Below, in pieces: positions 19,401 through 25,781 of a DNA stretch of 43,331 nucleotides; positions within the stretch are counted from its first letter, which is position 1, and every line of letters begins with the position of its first letter. The DNA lies in assembly GCA_023228995.1 (NCBI GenBank), contig JALOAD010000029.1, forward strand, positions 1-43,331, in the 5' to 3' direction. The notes below the pieces were generated by a model, which was given only the letters and a program-made list of their open reading frames with translations, had not been told where the DNA came from and did no database searches. A program made the position numbers and the translations under genes. This stretch comes from Candidatus Muiribacterium halophilum (lineage in GTDB: Bacteria > Muiribacteriota > Muiribacteriia > Muiribacteriales > Muiribacteriaceae).

Positions 19401-20210
19401 AAATGGAAAAATATTTTAATTAATATAAATATATCAGATAATACTATCCCTAATATATCAAATAGTGATCGTGATGATTTGTATACATCTTTAAGTGAAA
19501 AATTAACTTTACACAATTTCAATAAATGTTTAAGTGATATATCAAACAAATATGATTTTGCAGATACATTAAAATATGTAATATTAGATGATGATATTAA
19601 AGTATATGATTATAATAATATGAATAATATACCTTGTTTTATAGTAACTGAGTTACCTGATAAAGTAACAATGGAACATGATTCATTAAGTTATATTCCA
19701 ATTAAATTACCAATTGTTCTAAAACCTAAAAAAATATTAGACAATATTAAGAATGATTTATCAAATTTGAATTATTATAATAATATACCAATTTCAGCAA
19801 ATATTACAAATAATTTAGAAATGTCTTTAGATATACCTAATTATAATAGTATGAATAATATTACAAAAGATATCATATATAGATATAGTGGTTTTTATAT
19901 GCCATTATTATATGATATACAATTGTTTGATAATAATTATTTATTTAATGTATCTTTGAGTGATTTTGGAATAATAAAGGAAAGAAAAATTAGAAAAATT
20001 AATCATAAAGGTTCTATACTAAGATTAGCAAATTCAACTGAATATAAATCTATTTATCCAATGGTGCAAGAATTTGGTTATGATGTAGTTGATGATTTTA
20101 TATTTAAGTCTCCTTGGGATTTAAGATATCATTATATCACTAATAATATAATAACCAAACCATCTAATAATTATATGGATGTAAAAATAGGAAAAATAAA
20201 TATATTATAA
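16440..20210 (+). CDS. Very large virion-type protein, function unknown
   Basis: A 1256-residue protein of unrecognised family. GTG at 16440 is the preferred start: an in-frame TAA lies immediately upstream, and the sequence is well-formed from there (MKSSALLRTNTGLTTNVKIM). The alternative ATG is at 16497. The N-terminal region (SDIAFSIAYDNDVDSMSTNY, then YFAPLYIGNTLPSNFIIFRI) looks like a compact conserved domain. Residues about 730-940 contain several similar segments built on a W-D-Y-T pattern (WEMDKQYKTNDIVIKDNILY; WYPDRFYNIDDYVYNDNYYV; WNPGLSYNSGSYIIHNDILY), which resemble repeated carbohydrate-binding-type modules (W..G..Y..gd.V...g..Y). That pattern is typical of chitin-binding type 3 domains in phage tail proteins. 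It starts 10 bases after the previous stop and ends one base before the next start. Tail or baseplate membership is inferred. Confidence 0.6.
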   Translation: MKSSALLRTNTGLTTNVKIMINSNYKLSLSSIESDIELSNSKYRKVSFNKKSYYDDLLTHFYDGLPSDIAFSIAYDNDVDSMSTNYSEQYDDLYQYGAKNISNNKEYDEDYEYFAPLYIGNTLPSNFIIFRIDGSGIEEINKDNFRTNILRKLKTIKLFDLSKNTYLGEWLDMNYINNSFFPLSPFEMNYSNLEFSKWNGIDYENGGYISKSIFLESVINHEKEIYEFEKYIFNGYKNNKIVFPNILNMSFLFSDSPLPWTINRYYGFYLDSMDIVTKVSIFKTPELKSVTVVDNYLISNGDPFVDGYKETNKIEYLGEYYNVTKIIEYGDDILQPTIVGDVIIEQYRPEEIIKYKIISDTPLDGKENLFNKNTISIIDNKIIGLDIDMSVADVWLIEIDGLYYNLINNNDEVFINSDYIFNSDDNSYTYNNIIKNIDITKPNSFNIFKLKFTDIKDFDTRIIDTEYSKYEYEKKDTLTLTDESKMYLVNLDSKSNPKNYDDFYFNEDVVNIPVSSEYTANYETFKITNNELSDIWRKNPVYCRWCFQNSLSANDMPYLLNNSLLFEDFNRTTNPYNVIPNRIDRNLDYFYTINSSTASYTHHTLHIEKIKDGEIDTNFNFELNKYISNENDYFSEIFDANVVFGDYNKNVKKYSVFNHGNLHLPNITLFRGMKYLIYDVSSTNKSKNNINLQASNLYADYKFSILLSKNNYDIDLTGKLIEIDNQMDWTIIDEWEMDKQYKTNDIVIKDNILYTAIQDNIITSPISANLIPSAPYNTPEYWSLYENNNSIFWYPDRFYNIDDYVYNDNYYVCIDNLSVEDFWNPKNIYASGSVVLFNDKYYTSTIDNNKHRPDYKIPYDVNITKNEDRSISLGYDVYDVLGDYFWVATQSSAPKWKTIEIWNPGLSYNSGSYIIHNDILYKSTVLTSEEPGISSNWIKIYSLVPDTNMKYKPNNNPIIRMNNAYYLINSNSTNSTIQNGINIYINKKWKNILININISDNTIPNISNSDRDDLYTSLSEKLTLHNFNKCLSDISNKYDFADTLKYVILDDDIKVYDYNNMNNIPCFIVTELPDKVTMEHDSLSYIPIKLPIVLKPKKILDNIKNDLSNLNYYNNIPISANITNNLEMSLDIPNYNSMNNITKDIIYRYSGFYMPLLYDIQLFDNNYLFNVSLSDFGIIKERKIRKINHKGSILRLANSTEYKSIYPMVQEFGYDVVDDFIFKSPWDLRYHYITNNIITKPSNNYMDVKIGKINIL

Positions 20211-20211
20211 T

Positions 20212-20901
20212 ATGAGAAGAAGTTATATATCACCAGAATTTAATACATATCCTACTTATGGTACTTATAATATAGATGAAAAAAGTAATTTTTTTGGATC
20301 TTGCTTATTGGAGATTGAAAATAATATAATAATATCTAATCAAAATATAATATATCATCAAAAGGATACAAATGAACAAATAGATTTAAGTAATGAATCA
20401 TCATTAGAACCTATCATATATTCTGCAGAAGAAGATATGTTATCTAATCATATTATAAGTATTGATAAAACACAATCAACATATCAAAAAGAGTCTAATA
20501 CCAAATGGAATATACAAATAGACTTAAAAAACATTTTAAGTAATTATATATTCAGTCAGATGAAATATAATAGATCTTTTGAAGGATTAACTAATAATTT
20601 AATAGTAAATAATGATGTTAATTCAACTTTATCTAAATATATTAATAATAATATTATTAATAAGTATAAATATTATTCAATTGAATTTTATATTAAATAT
20701 AATGATTTAAGTAATACTCATAATCTAAAATATAAACCTAATTGGAATCTTAATATAGTTAATAATGATAATAGAATGACAAAAATTGAAAGTGAGTTAT
20801 TAATGAATAATTATTCACTTAATTTAACATTTTCACAAGAAAAGTCTTCAGAATCATATAATTTTGATTATTATTTTAATATTTTATTCAATAAAATATA
20901 A
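20212..20901 (+). CDS. Hypothetical protein following the structural genes
   Basis: A 229-residue protein, unrecognised. It opens with MRRSYISPEFNTYPTYGTYN, which resembles short virion-associated proteins, and continues as an Asn/Ser/Tyr-rich, probably beta-rich chain ending NFDYYFNILFNKI. It lacks a signal peptide, membrane segment or catalytic motif. It starts one base after the stop of the 1256-residue gene, so translation of the two is likely coupled, and the two products may act in one complex. The following gene starts 31 bases downstream behind a short AT-rich palindromic stretch. Confidence 0.55.
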   Translation: MRRSYISPEFNTYPTYGTYNIDEKSNFFGSCLLEIENNIIISNQNIIYHQKDTNEQIDLSNESSLEPIIYSAEEDMLSNHIISIDKTQSTYQKESNTKWNIQIDLKNILSNYIFSQMKYNRSFEGLTNNLIVNNDVNSTLSKYINNNIINKYKYYSIEFYIKYNDLSNTHNLKYKPNWNLNIVNNDNRMTKIESELLMNNYSLNLTFSQEKSSESYNFDYYFNILFNKI

Positions 20902-20932
20902 ACTATTTATATATTTTTCCATATATAAATAT

Positions 20933-21322
20933 ATGGAAAATGAAGATTTATATACAGCATTGACTATTTTTCTTAAATTATTTAAGAATCGACCAAATCA
21001 TTTGGCTAAGTTCTTATTAGATAATAATGTCTTAACTGAAGATATAATCAAAAAACTTAAAAATAGTGATAAACTTAAAAAAATGAGATCTGATGATATT
21101 AAAGAAATTAATAATATGAATTTCAAAGATATATCACAAATGGATAATTTTTATAATTCTTTTATTGATGATATAAATCAACTTTACCATAATAAAAATA
21201 TAGAAGAAATAACTAAGGAGCTAAATGATAAACTAGATAAACTAGTAACAGAGGAAGAATATATTAAAGCAGCTAAACTTAGAGACTATATGAAAAGAAA
21301 TAAAATTAAACGAATTAATTAA
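20933..21322 (+). CDS. Small protein with C-terminal UVR motif
   Basis: A 129-residue protein. I chose the ATG at 20933 (MENEDLYTALTIF); a longer frame from 20864 would overlap the previous gene and add an implausible Ile/Tyr/Phe-rich leader. The N-terminal half is helical (TIFLKLFKNRPNHLAKFLLD). The C-terminal 35 residues (about 94-123) read TKELNDKLDKLVTEEEYIKA followed by AKLRDYMKR. This matches the UVR motif, a two-helix hairpin found in UvrB, UvrC, ClpC and McsA, used for protein-protein contact. There is no nuclease or helicase domain, so this is not a UvrB or UvrC but a possible adaptor. It sits 9 bases before the S1-like gene, so a shared transcript is likely. Partner unknown. Confidence 0.65.
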   Translation: MENEDLYTALTIFLKLFKNRPNHLAKFLLDNNVLTEDIIKKLKNSDKLKKMRSDDIKEINNMNFKDISQMDNFYNSFIDDINQLYHNKNIEEITKELNDKLDKLVTEEEYIKAAKLRDYMKRNKIKRIN

Positions 21323-21331
21323 ATATTAAAT

Positions 21332-22426
21332 ATGAATACAACAATAATTGGCAATGAGGCATTAGCATATGTCTTTGATGAAGTTAATTTTTCATCAAAA
21401 AATAAAAAAAATAATAAACAATCTAATTCATTCAATGAAATTGAAAAAATGTATAATTTAGATTCAATTACAATCCCAACTAAAGGTCAAATTGTATTAG
21501 CTAAATACATTGGAATGACATCTGGGCAATTTGTTTTTAGTGTTTCTGGTTATAAAGATGAAATTAGAATTGATAATAGATTATCTGAATCTAAATACTT
21601 AAAAAATCTAAATATTGGAGATGAAATTGATGTACTAATCTCTGATGTAGATAATAATAACTTTATGATTAAAGGTAGTGTATCTTCAATCTATGAATCT
21701 AAAGCTCATGCAGATTTGAAATCAATTTATGAGGGAACACCAGTTAAGGCTTTTATTAAATCCTTAAATCCAGCTGGTTATGAAGTAGAAATTTTACATA
21801 AAGGGGTTACTTTAGCGGCTTTTATGCCAAATACCTTAGCAGGTATTAATAAATTATATGATCCTAATATCATTGTTGGGGAAACATTTGAAGTGATGGT
21901 TGAATCATATTCAATATCAGAGGGAACTTATATTGTGAGTAGACGTAAATATTTACAAACTCTTATTCCAGAAGCAATTAAACAATTATATACAAATACT
22001 ATATATACTGGTAGAGTAACTGGAACAACACCATTTGGAGTTTTTGTAGAATTCAATGAATGTCTTACTGGTATGATACATAAAGCAAATATTGATGAGG
22101 CATGGGTTGATAAATTTGATACTATTAAACCTGGTTTTTTAATTGATTTCTACATTAAAGAAATAATTAAGGATAAGATTATTCTCACTCAAAATCTTAA
22201 AGAAACATTGTGGGATACTATTAAACTAAATCAGATAATCGAGGGAACTATTAAAGATACTAAAGTTTTTGGAGTATTGGTTTATTTAGATGAAGAAACA
22301 GTTGGACTTATCCCATCATCTAAATTGGAGAAAAATGTTAAATATAATAATGGAGATAAAATCAAAGTTAGAGTAACTGACAGTGATAGATCAGTTAGAA
22401 AGATTTATTTAGCAATAGTAAAATAA
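21332..22426 (+). CDS. S1-domain RNA-binding protein, ribosomal protein S1-like
   Basis: A 364-residue protein that reads as repeated S1 (OB-fold) RNA-binding domains. Domain boundaries are about 48-115 (PTKGQIVLAKYIGMTSGQFV), 130-205 (YEGTPVKAFIKSLNPAGYEV), 222-290 (IYTGRVTGTTPFGVFVEFNE, then CLTGMIHKANI) and 295-364 (IIEGTIKDTKVFGVLVYLDE, then GLIPSSKL). The third and fourth domains carry the best S1 signatures (GxVxxxxxFGVFVxF). Bacterial S1 has four to six such domains and brings mRNA to the ribosome. A phage copy could steer translation, bind phage RNA or act in transcription. It ends with a strong terminator at 22429-22455. No adjacent bS21 or ribosomal gene was seen. A host-type S1 would be longer, so this is a reduced, phage-adapted form. 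Confidence 0.82.
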   Translation: MNTTIIGNEALAYVFDEVNFSSKNKKNNKQSNSFNEIEKMYNLDSITIPTKGQIVLAKYIGMTSGQFVFSVSGYKDEIRIDNRLSESKYLKNLNIGDEIDVLISDVDNNNFMIKGSVSSIYESKAHADLKSIYEGTPVKAFIKSLNPAGYEVEILHKGVTLAAFMPNTLAGINKLYDPNIIVGETFEVMVESYSISEGTYIVSRRKYLQTLIPEAIKQLYTNTIYTGRVTGTTPFGVFVEFNECLTGMIHKANIDEAWVDKFDTIKPGFLIDFYIKEIIKDKIILTQNLKETLWDTIKLNQIIEGTIKDTKVFGVLVYLDEETVGLIPSSKLEKNVKYNNGDKIKVRVTDSDRSVRKIYLAIVK

Positions 22427-22428
22427 TT

Positions 22429-22455
22429 AAAAAGCCACTTAATTGTGGCTTTTTT
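22429..22455 (+). terminator. Terminator of the S1-like gene
   Basis: Perfect 10-bp stem aaaaagccac (22429-22438) with gtggcttttt (22445-22454), 6-base loop, ending in six T. The stop codon is 2 bases upstream. The same stem recurs at 24087-24115, and a decayed copy is at 23225. Confidence 0.85.
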
Positions 22456-22464
22456 GAATTTTAA

Positions 22465-22496
22465 TTTGTATATGTCTAATAATATTACTATATTTG
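22465..22496 (+). promoter_or_regulatory. Bacteroidetes-type promoter, first duplicate gene
   Basis: TTTG (22465-22468), 20 bases, TATATTTG (22489-22496), then CAAATAAAAA. The start codon is 24 bases after the -7 box. This is a full match to the housekeeping consensus. Confidence 0.8.
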
Positions 22497-22520
22497 CAAA
22501 TAAAAATATAAATATGAAAT

Positions 22521-23225
22521 ATGGAAGTTATTAGTTTAATAAGTAATAAAAAATTGGTAAAAGGTGGTATATATAAAGTTAAAGTAATAAAAAATAGTCA
22601 GGAATATACTACTAATGGAAGATATAATGGGGTTGTTTTATTAGAAAAGTATGGATCATATAATGCAAATTATTTTACTACAATAGATGGTAAAGATTTA
22701 CCATCTATTGATTATGGTAGTTATACGGAATGTGATAGTGATATTAGGATTGAAGTAGGAGATATTTTAATACCCCTATATGATAATCTTAGAACTTTAA
22801 GAAAAGGTGAAAAATATAGAGTGGTTGAAGTGATAAAGGGGAATCATTATAATACATTCTGTAAAGTTAAGTTTGAAGGAATAAATAGATTTTATGAATA
22901 TACATATTGGAGATATGAAGTATTATCAAAATCTGAGGTTAGAGATATGTTATTAGACAATTTGACCGATAATATTAAATTAGATATACTTACTACAGTT
23001 AAATCTAAATTAGATTTAGCTACAGACAAAAAATATGAATTAATTAAGCTTATATGTAAAGGCATTTCTGATCCATATTATAATACATTACCCCTTATTG
23101 AATGGATCTGTGATAAAGTAGATAAATCATATAATGTGAAGAAAGAAGATTTTGATCCACTTATGGAAATGTCATTAAAAGAAATTATAGAAATTTTTGA
23201 AAAAAATAATAATATATCAAAATAA
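22521..23225 (+). CDS. Hypothetical protein, tandem paralogue 1
   Basis: A 234-residue protein of unknown function and twin of the next gene. The N-terminal half holds two short beta-barrel-like segments that begin alike: KLVKGGIYKVKVIKNS (about 11-26) and TLRKGEKYRVVEVIKG (about 92-107). This resembles SH3/KOW-type repeats, which bind nucleic acid or protein. The C-terminal half (about 135-234) is helical and acidic (SEVRDMLLDNLTDNIKLDIL; MSLKEIIEIFEKNNN). ATG at 22521 is the start; the ATG seven bases upstream is out of frame and stops at once. The gene has its own consensus promoter, so it is probably transcribed early by host polymerase. That pattern is common for small host-takeover or counter-defence proteins, but no function can be read here. 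Confidence 0.7.
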   Translation: MEVISLISNKKLVKGGIYKVKVIKNSQEYTTNGRYNGVVLLEKYGSYNANYFTTIDGKDLPSIDYGSYTECDSDIRIEVGDILIPLYDNLRTLRKGEKYRVVEVIKGNHYNTFCKVKFEGINRFYEYTYWRYEVLSKSEVRDMLLDNLTDNIKLDILTTVKSKLDLATDKKYELIKLICKGISDPYYNTLPLIEWICDKVDKSYNVKKEDFDPLMEMSLKEIIEIFEKNNNISK

Positions 23226-23251
23226 AAAAGCAACTTAAATGTGACTTTTTT
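23225..23251 (+). terminator. Degenerate terminator between the duplicates
   Basis: The hairpin aaaaagcaac/gtgactttttt corresponds to the perfect hairpin at 22429 with two internal mismatched pairs. The T-run is intact. Termination is probably weak. Confidence 0.4.
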
Positions 23252-23260
23252 GAATTTTAA

Positions 23261-23292
23261 TTTGTATATGTCTAATAATATTACTATATTTG
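23261..23292 (+). promoter_or_regulatory. Bacteroidetes-type promoter, second duplicate gene
   Basis: TTTG (23261-23264), 20 bases, TATATTTG (23285-23292). It is base-for-base the same as the promoter at 22465-22496. Confidence 0.8.
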
Positions 23293-23316
23293 CAAATAAA
23301 AATATAAATATGAAAT

Positions 23317-24024
23317 ATGGAAGTTATTAGTTTAATAAATAATAGAAGATTAGTAAAAGGTGGTAAATATATAGTTGAAAGACTTTATAATAGTAAAGGA
23401 TTTAGAACTAGACGATATTATAATAATAGAGGTTCAATTACATTGAAAATATATGGAGATCATTATCCAGACCAATTTACAACATTAGATGGTAAACCTT
23501 TACCAGATATTGACATAGATTATGATCCAATAGAGAATGAAGAAGAAACAATTAAAGTTGGTGATATTTTGATACCTAAAACAGATAATCTAAAAACTCT
23601 AAGAAAGGGTAAAAAATATAGAGTAATTGAAGTAGAGAAACATACTTATACATATTCGAATTGTTGTAGAGTTAAATTTGAGGGATTAAACAGATTTTAT
23701 CATTATTCTTATTGGAATTATGATAAAATACCACATTCTGAAGTTAGAGATATGGTATTAGATAGTTTGTTTGATGATACTAAAATGGATATAATCACTG
23801 AAGTTAAGTCTAAAATGGATATAGCATCTGATAAAAATTATGAATTAATTAAGATTTTAGGTAAAGGTATGTGTGATCCATATTATAATACTTTATCATT
23901 TATAGATTGGGTATGTACCAGAGTTGGAAAATCACATAATGTAAAAGAAAAGGATTTTGAACCATTGATGAAATTAACATTAGAAGAAATTATAGAAATT
24001 ATTCACAAAAACAATAATATATGA
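23317..24024 (+). CDS. Hypothetical protein, tandem paralogue 2
   Basis: A 235-residue protein that aligns end to end with the preceding gene, at something over half identity by eye. Conservation is best at the N-terminus (MEVISLI, LVKGG), in GDILIP and TLRKGxKYRVxEV, and in the C-terminal helices (SEVRDM, DPYYNTL, EEIIEI). The middle loop around residues 27-80 has diverged (RTRRYYNNRGSITLKIYGDH). Because the upstream DNA is nearly identical while the proteins differ this much, either the promoter region was recently homogenised by gene conversion or it is under strong constraint. Function unknown. A terminator shared with the opposing HD gene lies 62 bases downstream. Confidence 0.7.
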   Translation: MEVISLINNRRLVKGGKYIVERLYNSKGFRTRRYYNNRGSITLKIYGDHYPDQFTTLDGKPLPDIDIDYDPIENEEETIKVGDILIPKTDNLKTLRKGKKYRVIEVEKHTYTYSNCCRVKFEGLNRFYHYSYWNYDKIPHSEVRDMVLDSLFDDTKMDIITEVKSKMDIASDKNYELIKILGKGMCDPYYNTLSFIDWVCTRVGKSHNVKEKDFEPLMKLTLEEIIEIIHKNNNI

Positions 24025-24086
24025 TAAATATTTCAATTATGATACTTTCTACATCTTCAATGATAAAACAGAATTTAGTAAGTAAG

Positions 24087-24115
24087 AAAAAAGCCACTCT
24101 ATAGTGGCTTTTTTT
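24087..24115. terminator. Bidirectional terminator between converging genes
   Basis: Perfect stem aaaaaagccac (24087-24097) with gtggctttttt (24104-24114), loop tctata, flanked by A-run and T-run so it can work on both strands. The TAG stop of the minus-strand HD gene lies in the loop. Confidence 0.85.
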
Positions 24116-24641
24116 GTTTTATATAATCAATTAATTTTAATAGATTGTTTTTATTATTTGGATATTTGTCAATTATATTATTTAAGAACTCTATTCGTTT
24201 GGTTATGTAATTTTCAGTAAAACTATATTCTTTAGATATACCATCTTCATATTTAACTAAATCTAGAAAATTTCTATTCAAAATATCCATATCAAATTCT
24301 ATGAATAATTTAGATAAATCATTACTTGGTATATGATTTTTTGTATCAAGGATCATTTGTTTAACATCAAGCATATCATTATCTATTATTTTGACATTTT
24401 TGATGAAAAAATCAGCAGAATCCTCTTCATTAGTTAAACTCTTTGGATCATATATAATGTCATGATAAATTGCAGTAAGTATTAATTTATCATATTCAAT
24501 ACCACTTATACCTAAATTATTTATTAATTCAATTAAATTCTGTAAATGATTTATATTGTGATAATAACGATGTGATTCAGACCATTTTTCTAATATTTCA
24601 TTATAATCACAATTAGTATATTTTTTATTTATCTTTATCAT
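24099..24641 (-). CDS. HD-superfamily metal-dependent phosphohydrolase
   Basis: A 180-residue protein with the signature of the short HD phosphohydrolases of the COG4339 type. RYYHNINHLQNLIELI (25-40) supplies the first histidines (His28, His32). AIYHDIIYDP (57-66) holds the HD dyad His60-Asp61, and NEEDSADFF (71-79) is the conserved follow-on motif. These proteins bind metal and are thought to hydrolyse phosphate esters, possibly nucleotides; the substrate is not established. All metal ligands visible by eye are present. Its start lies inside the last 17 bases of the C39-GNAT gene, so the two are translationally coupled. The 3' end is encoded in the terminator hairpin. A nucleotide-pool or signalling-nucleotide role is possible but not shown. 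Confidence 0.8.
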   Translation of the reverse strand: MIKINKKYTNCDYNEILEKWSESHRYYHNINHLQNLIELINNLGISGIEYDKLILTAIYHDIIYDPKSLTNEEDSADFFIKNVKIIDNDMLDVKQMILDTKNHIPSNDLSKLFIEFDMDILNRNFLDLVKYEDGISKEYSFTENYITKRIEFLNNIIDKYPNNKNNLLKLIDYIKQKKPL

Positions 24642-25551
24642 TTAACCATTTAATTGTATAATAAGAATGTTCATCTTCACTATATAATTCTCTTCTTTTT
24701 AACCAATAATTAATATTACTCAAACCTTTTAGATGCTGACCAAATATAAAAGCATATTTATTATCTTTAGCATAATTTTCTAACCAATCTTTTAATTTTT
24801 CACCTAGACCATATTTGCGATATGTTGGTTTGATTGCTAAAGCCACTCCTTCTAAACCTATTTTACCTTCTAAAATAATTTCTTTAATTAAGTAAGCTCC
24901 AACTATTTCATCATTAACTACCAATTTTACTGACTTAGTAAAATCTGTTGAACTTTTAATATAATTATAATTGTTATTATATGACATTAAATTGCTAAAA
25001 ATTGTTGAGCACATAGAAATAATTTGATGTTTATCATTTTCAGTTATAGGTAAAATTTGAAAATTTGTGATATTCTTTTTGAATATACCTTTTACAATAA
25101 AGCCATCATATTCTCTTGGTGACCATATATTTTCAATACCATTTACATCTAATTCATAATTTCCGAGCCAAGGATCTAATACATTGAATGTTTTTTTAGT
25201 TTCTGAATAACCATCACAGCATATCCAATGTTTAATACCTTTCACTAATGTTCTCAATAAAATCATATTACCATTTTTTAATGCTGTATATAATTTATTG
25301 TAAGATATATCTTTACCACCACTAAATTGTTCATAATCTAATGATGAGTATTCTAGACCTAATTTCATCTTAACATCTGTTGTGCCAGTTTTATCATCGG
25401 TGCCCATTGTTATTGTTAATTCTTCGATTGAACAAATAATACCATAATAATCTGATACCATTTTCAATGATGTCGGTCCACAAGATATACCATCTGGTTG
25501 ATGTATTAGTTTCAATTTCTCAGTAAATAATTTACAATTATCTATTTTCAT
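24625..25551 (-). CDS. C39-like cysteine peptidase fused to GNAT acetyltransferase
   Basis: A 308-residue two-domain protein. The N-terminal half is papain-fold C39-like: QPDGISCGPTSLKMVSDYYG places the nucleophile at Cys24, His108 is in IKHWICCDGY, and Asp126 is in NVLDPWLG. This is the Cys-His-Asp order expected for the family. The C-terminal half (about 165-308) is a GNAT domain; its acetyl-CoA-binding motif A is LAIKPTYRKYGLGEKLKDW with RKYGLG at 245-250. C39 peptidases usually cleave double-glycine leaders and sit in ABC transporters; here there is no membrane segment and no transporter. The substrate is unknown. Host-encoded C39/GNAT proteins exist, to my knowledge with the domains in the opposite order. 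An ordinary promoter-like site lies at 25700-25730. Confidence 0.75.
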   Translation of the reverse strand: MKIDNCKLFTEKLKLIHQPDGISCGPTSLKMVSDYYGIICSIEELTITMGTDDKTGTTDVKMKLGLEYSSLDYEQFSGGKDISYNKLYTALKNGNMILLRTLVKGIKHWICCDGYSETKKTFNVLDPWLGNYELDVNGIENIWSPREYDGFIVKGIFKKNITNFQILPITENDKHQIISMCSTIFSNLMSYNNNYNYIKSSTDFTKSVKLVVNDEIVGAYLIKEIILEGKIGLEGVALAIKPTYRKYGLGEKLKDWLENYAKDNKYAFIFGQHLKGLSNINYWLKRRELYSEDEHSYYTIKWLNDKDK

Positions 25552-25699
25552 TTTTATTTTTATTTTTATTTTTCTACTATCAATTTTAATATCTATGTAT
25601 GATGCTATTAAAATACAAATAATTAGTATAGTAATAAAACAGCAAATTGAGTATATATTTCCTTTAAAATCATATTATATATGATATTTTTATGATATG

Positions 25700-25730
25700 C
25701 AAATATACAACATTTTTATCATTATCTAAA
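25700..25730 (-). promoter_or_regulatory. Promoter-like site for the C39-GNAT/HD operon
   Basis: Minus strand: TATATTTG (25700-25707) with TTTA (25727-25730) 19 bases upstream, one base off the -33 consensus. The leader to the start codon would be about 140 bases. No other feature was seen in the 230-base divergent gap. Confidence 0.5.
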
Positions 25731-25781
25731 ATAAATAACAGACAATATTTTTTAATATATACATTAAAACATATTTAAGTG

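Larger units (their letters stand above)
22429..22568 (+). repeat. Direct repeat, copy 1 (terminator-promoter-gene start)
   Basis: This stretch is nearly identical to 23225-23364, offset by exactly 796 bases. It covers the terminator hairpin, the promoter, the leader and the first 16 codons of the following gene. Between 22449 and the ATG the two copies look identical. Confidence 0.85.
23225..23364 (+). repeat. Direct repeat, copy 2 (terminator-promoter-gene start)
   Basis: Second copy of 22429-22568. The promoter and leader are unchanged, but the hairpin has substitutions at 23232 and 23244 that break two central stem pairs, and one in the loop at 23239. The terminator between the duplicates may therefore leak. 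Confidence 0.85.

Noticed and set aside
20864-20932. Longer N-terminus for the UVR-motif protein
   Set aside because: It would overlap the previous gene and add a Tyr/Ile/Phe-rich leader read from AT-rich non-coding DNA; the ATG at 20933 fits better.
24625-25551. Bacteriocin processing and export system
   Set aside because: The C39 domain has no membrane or ABC-transporter part, and no double-glycine leader peptide gene is nearby.
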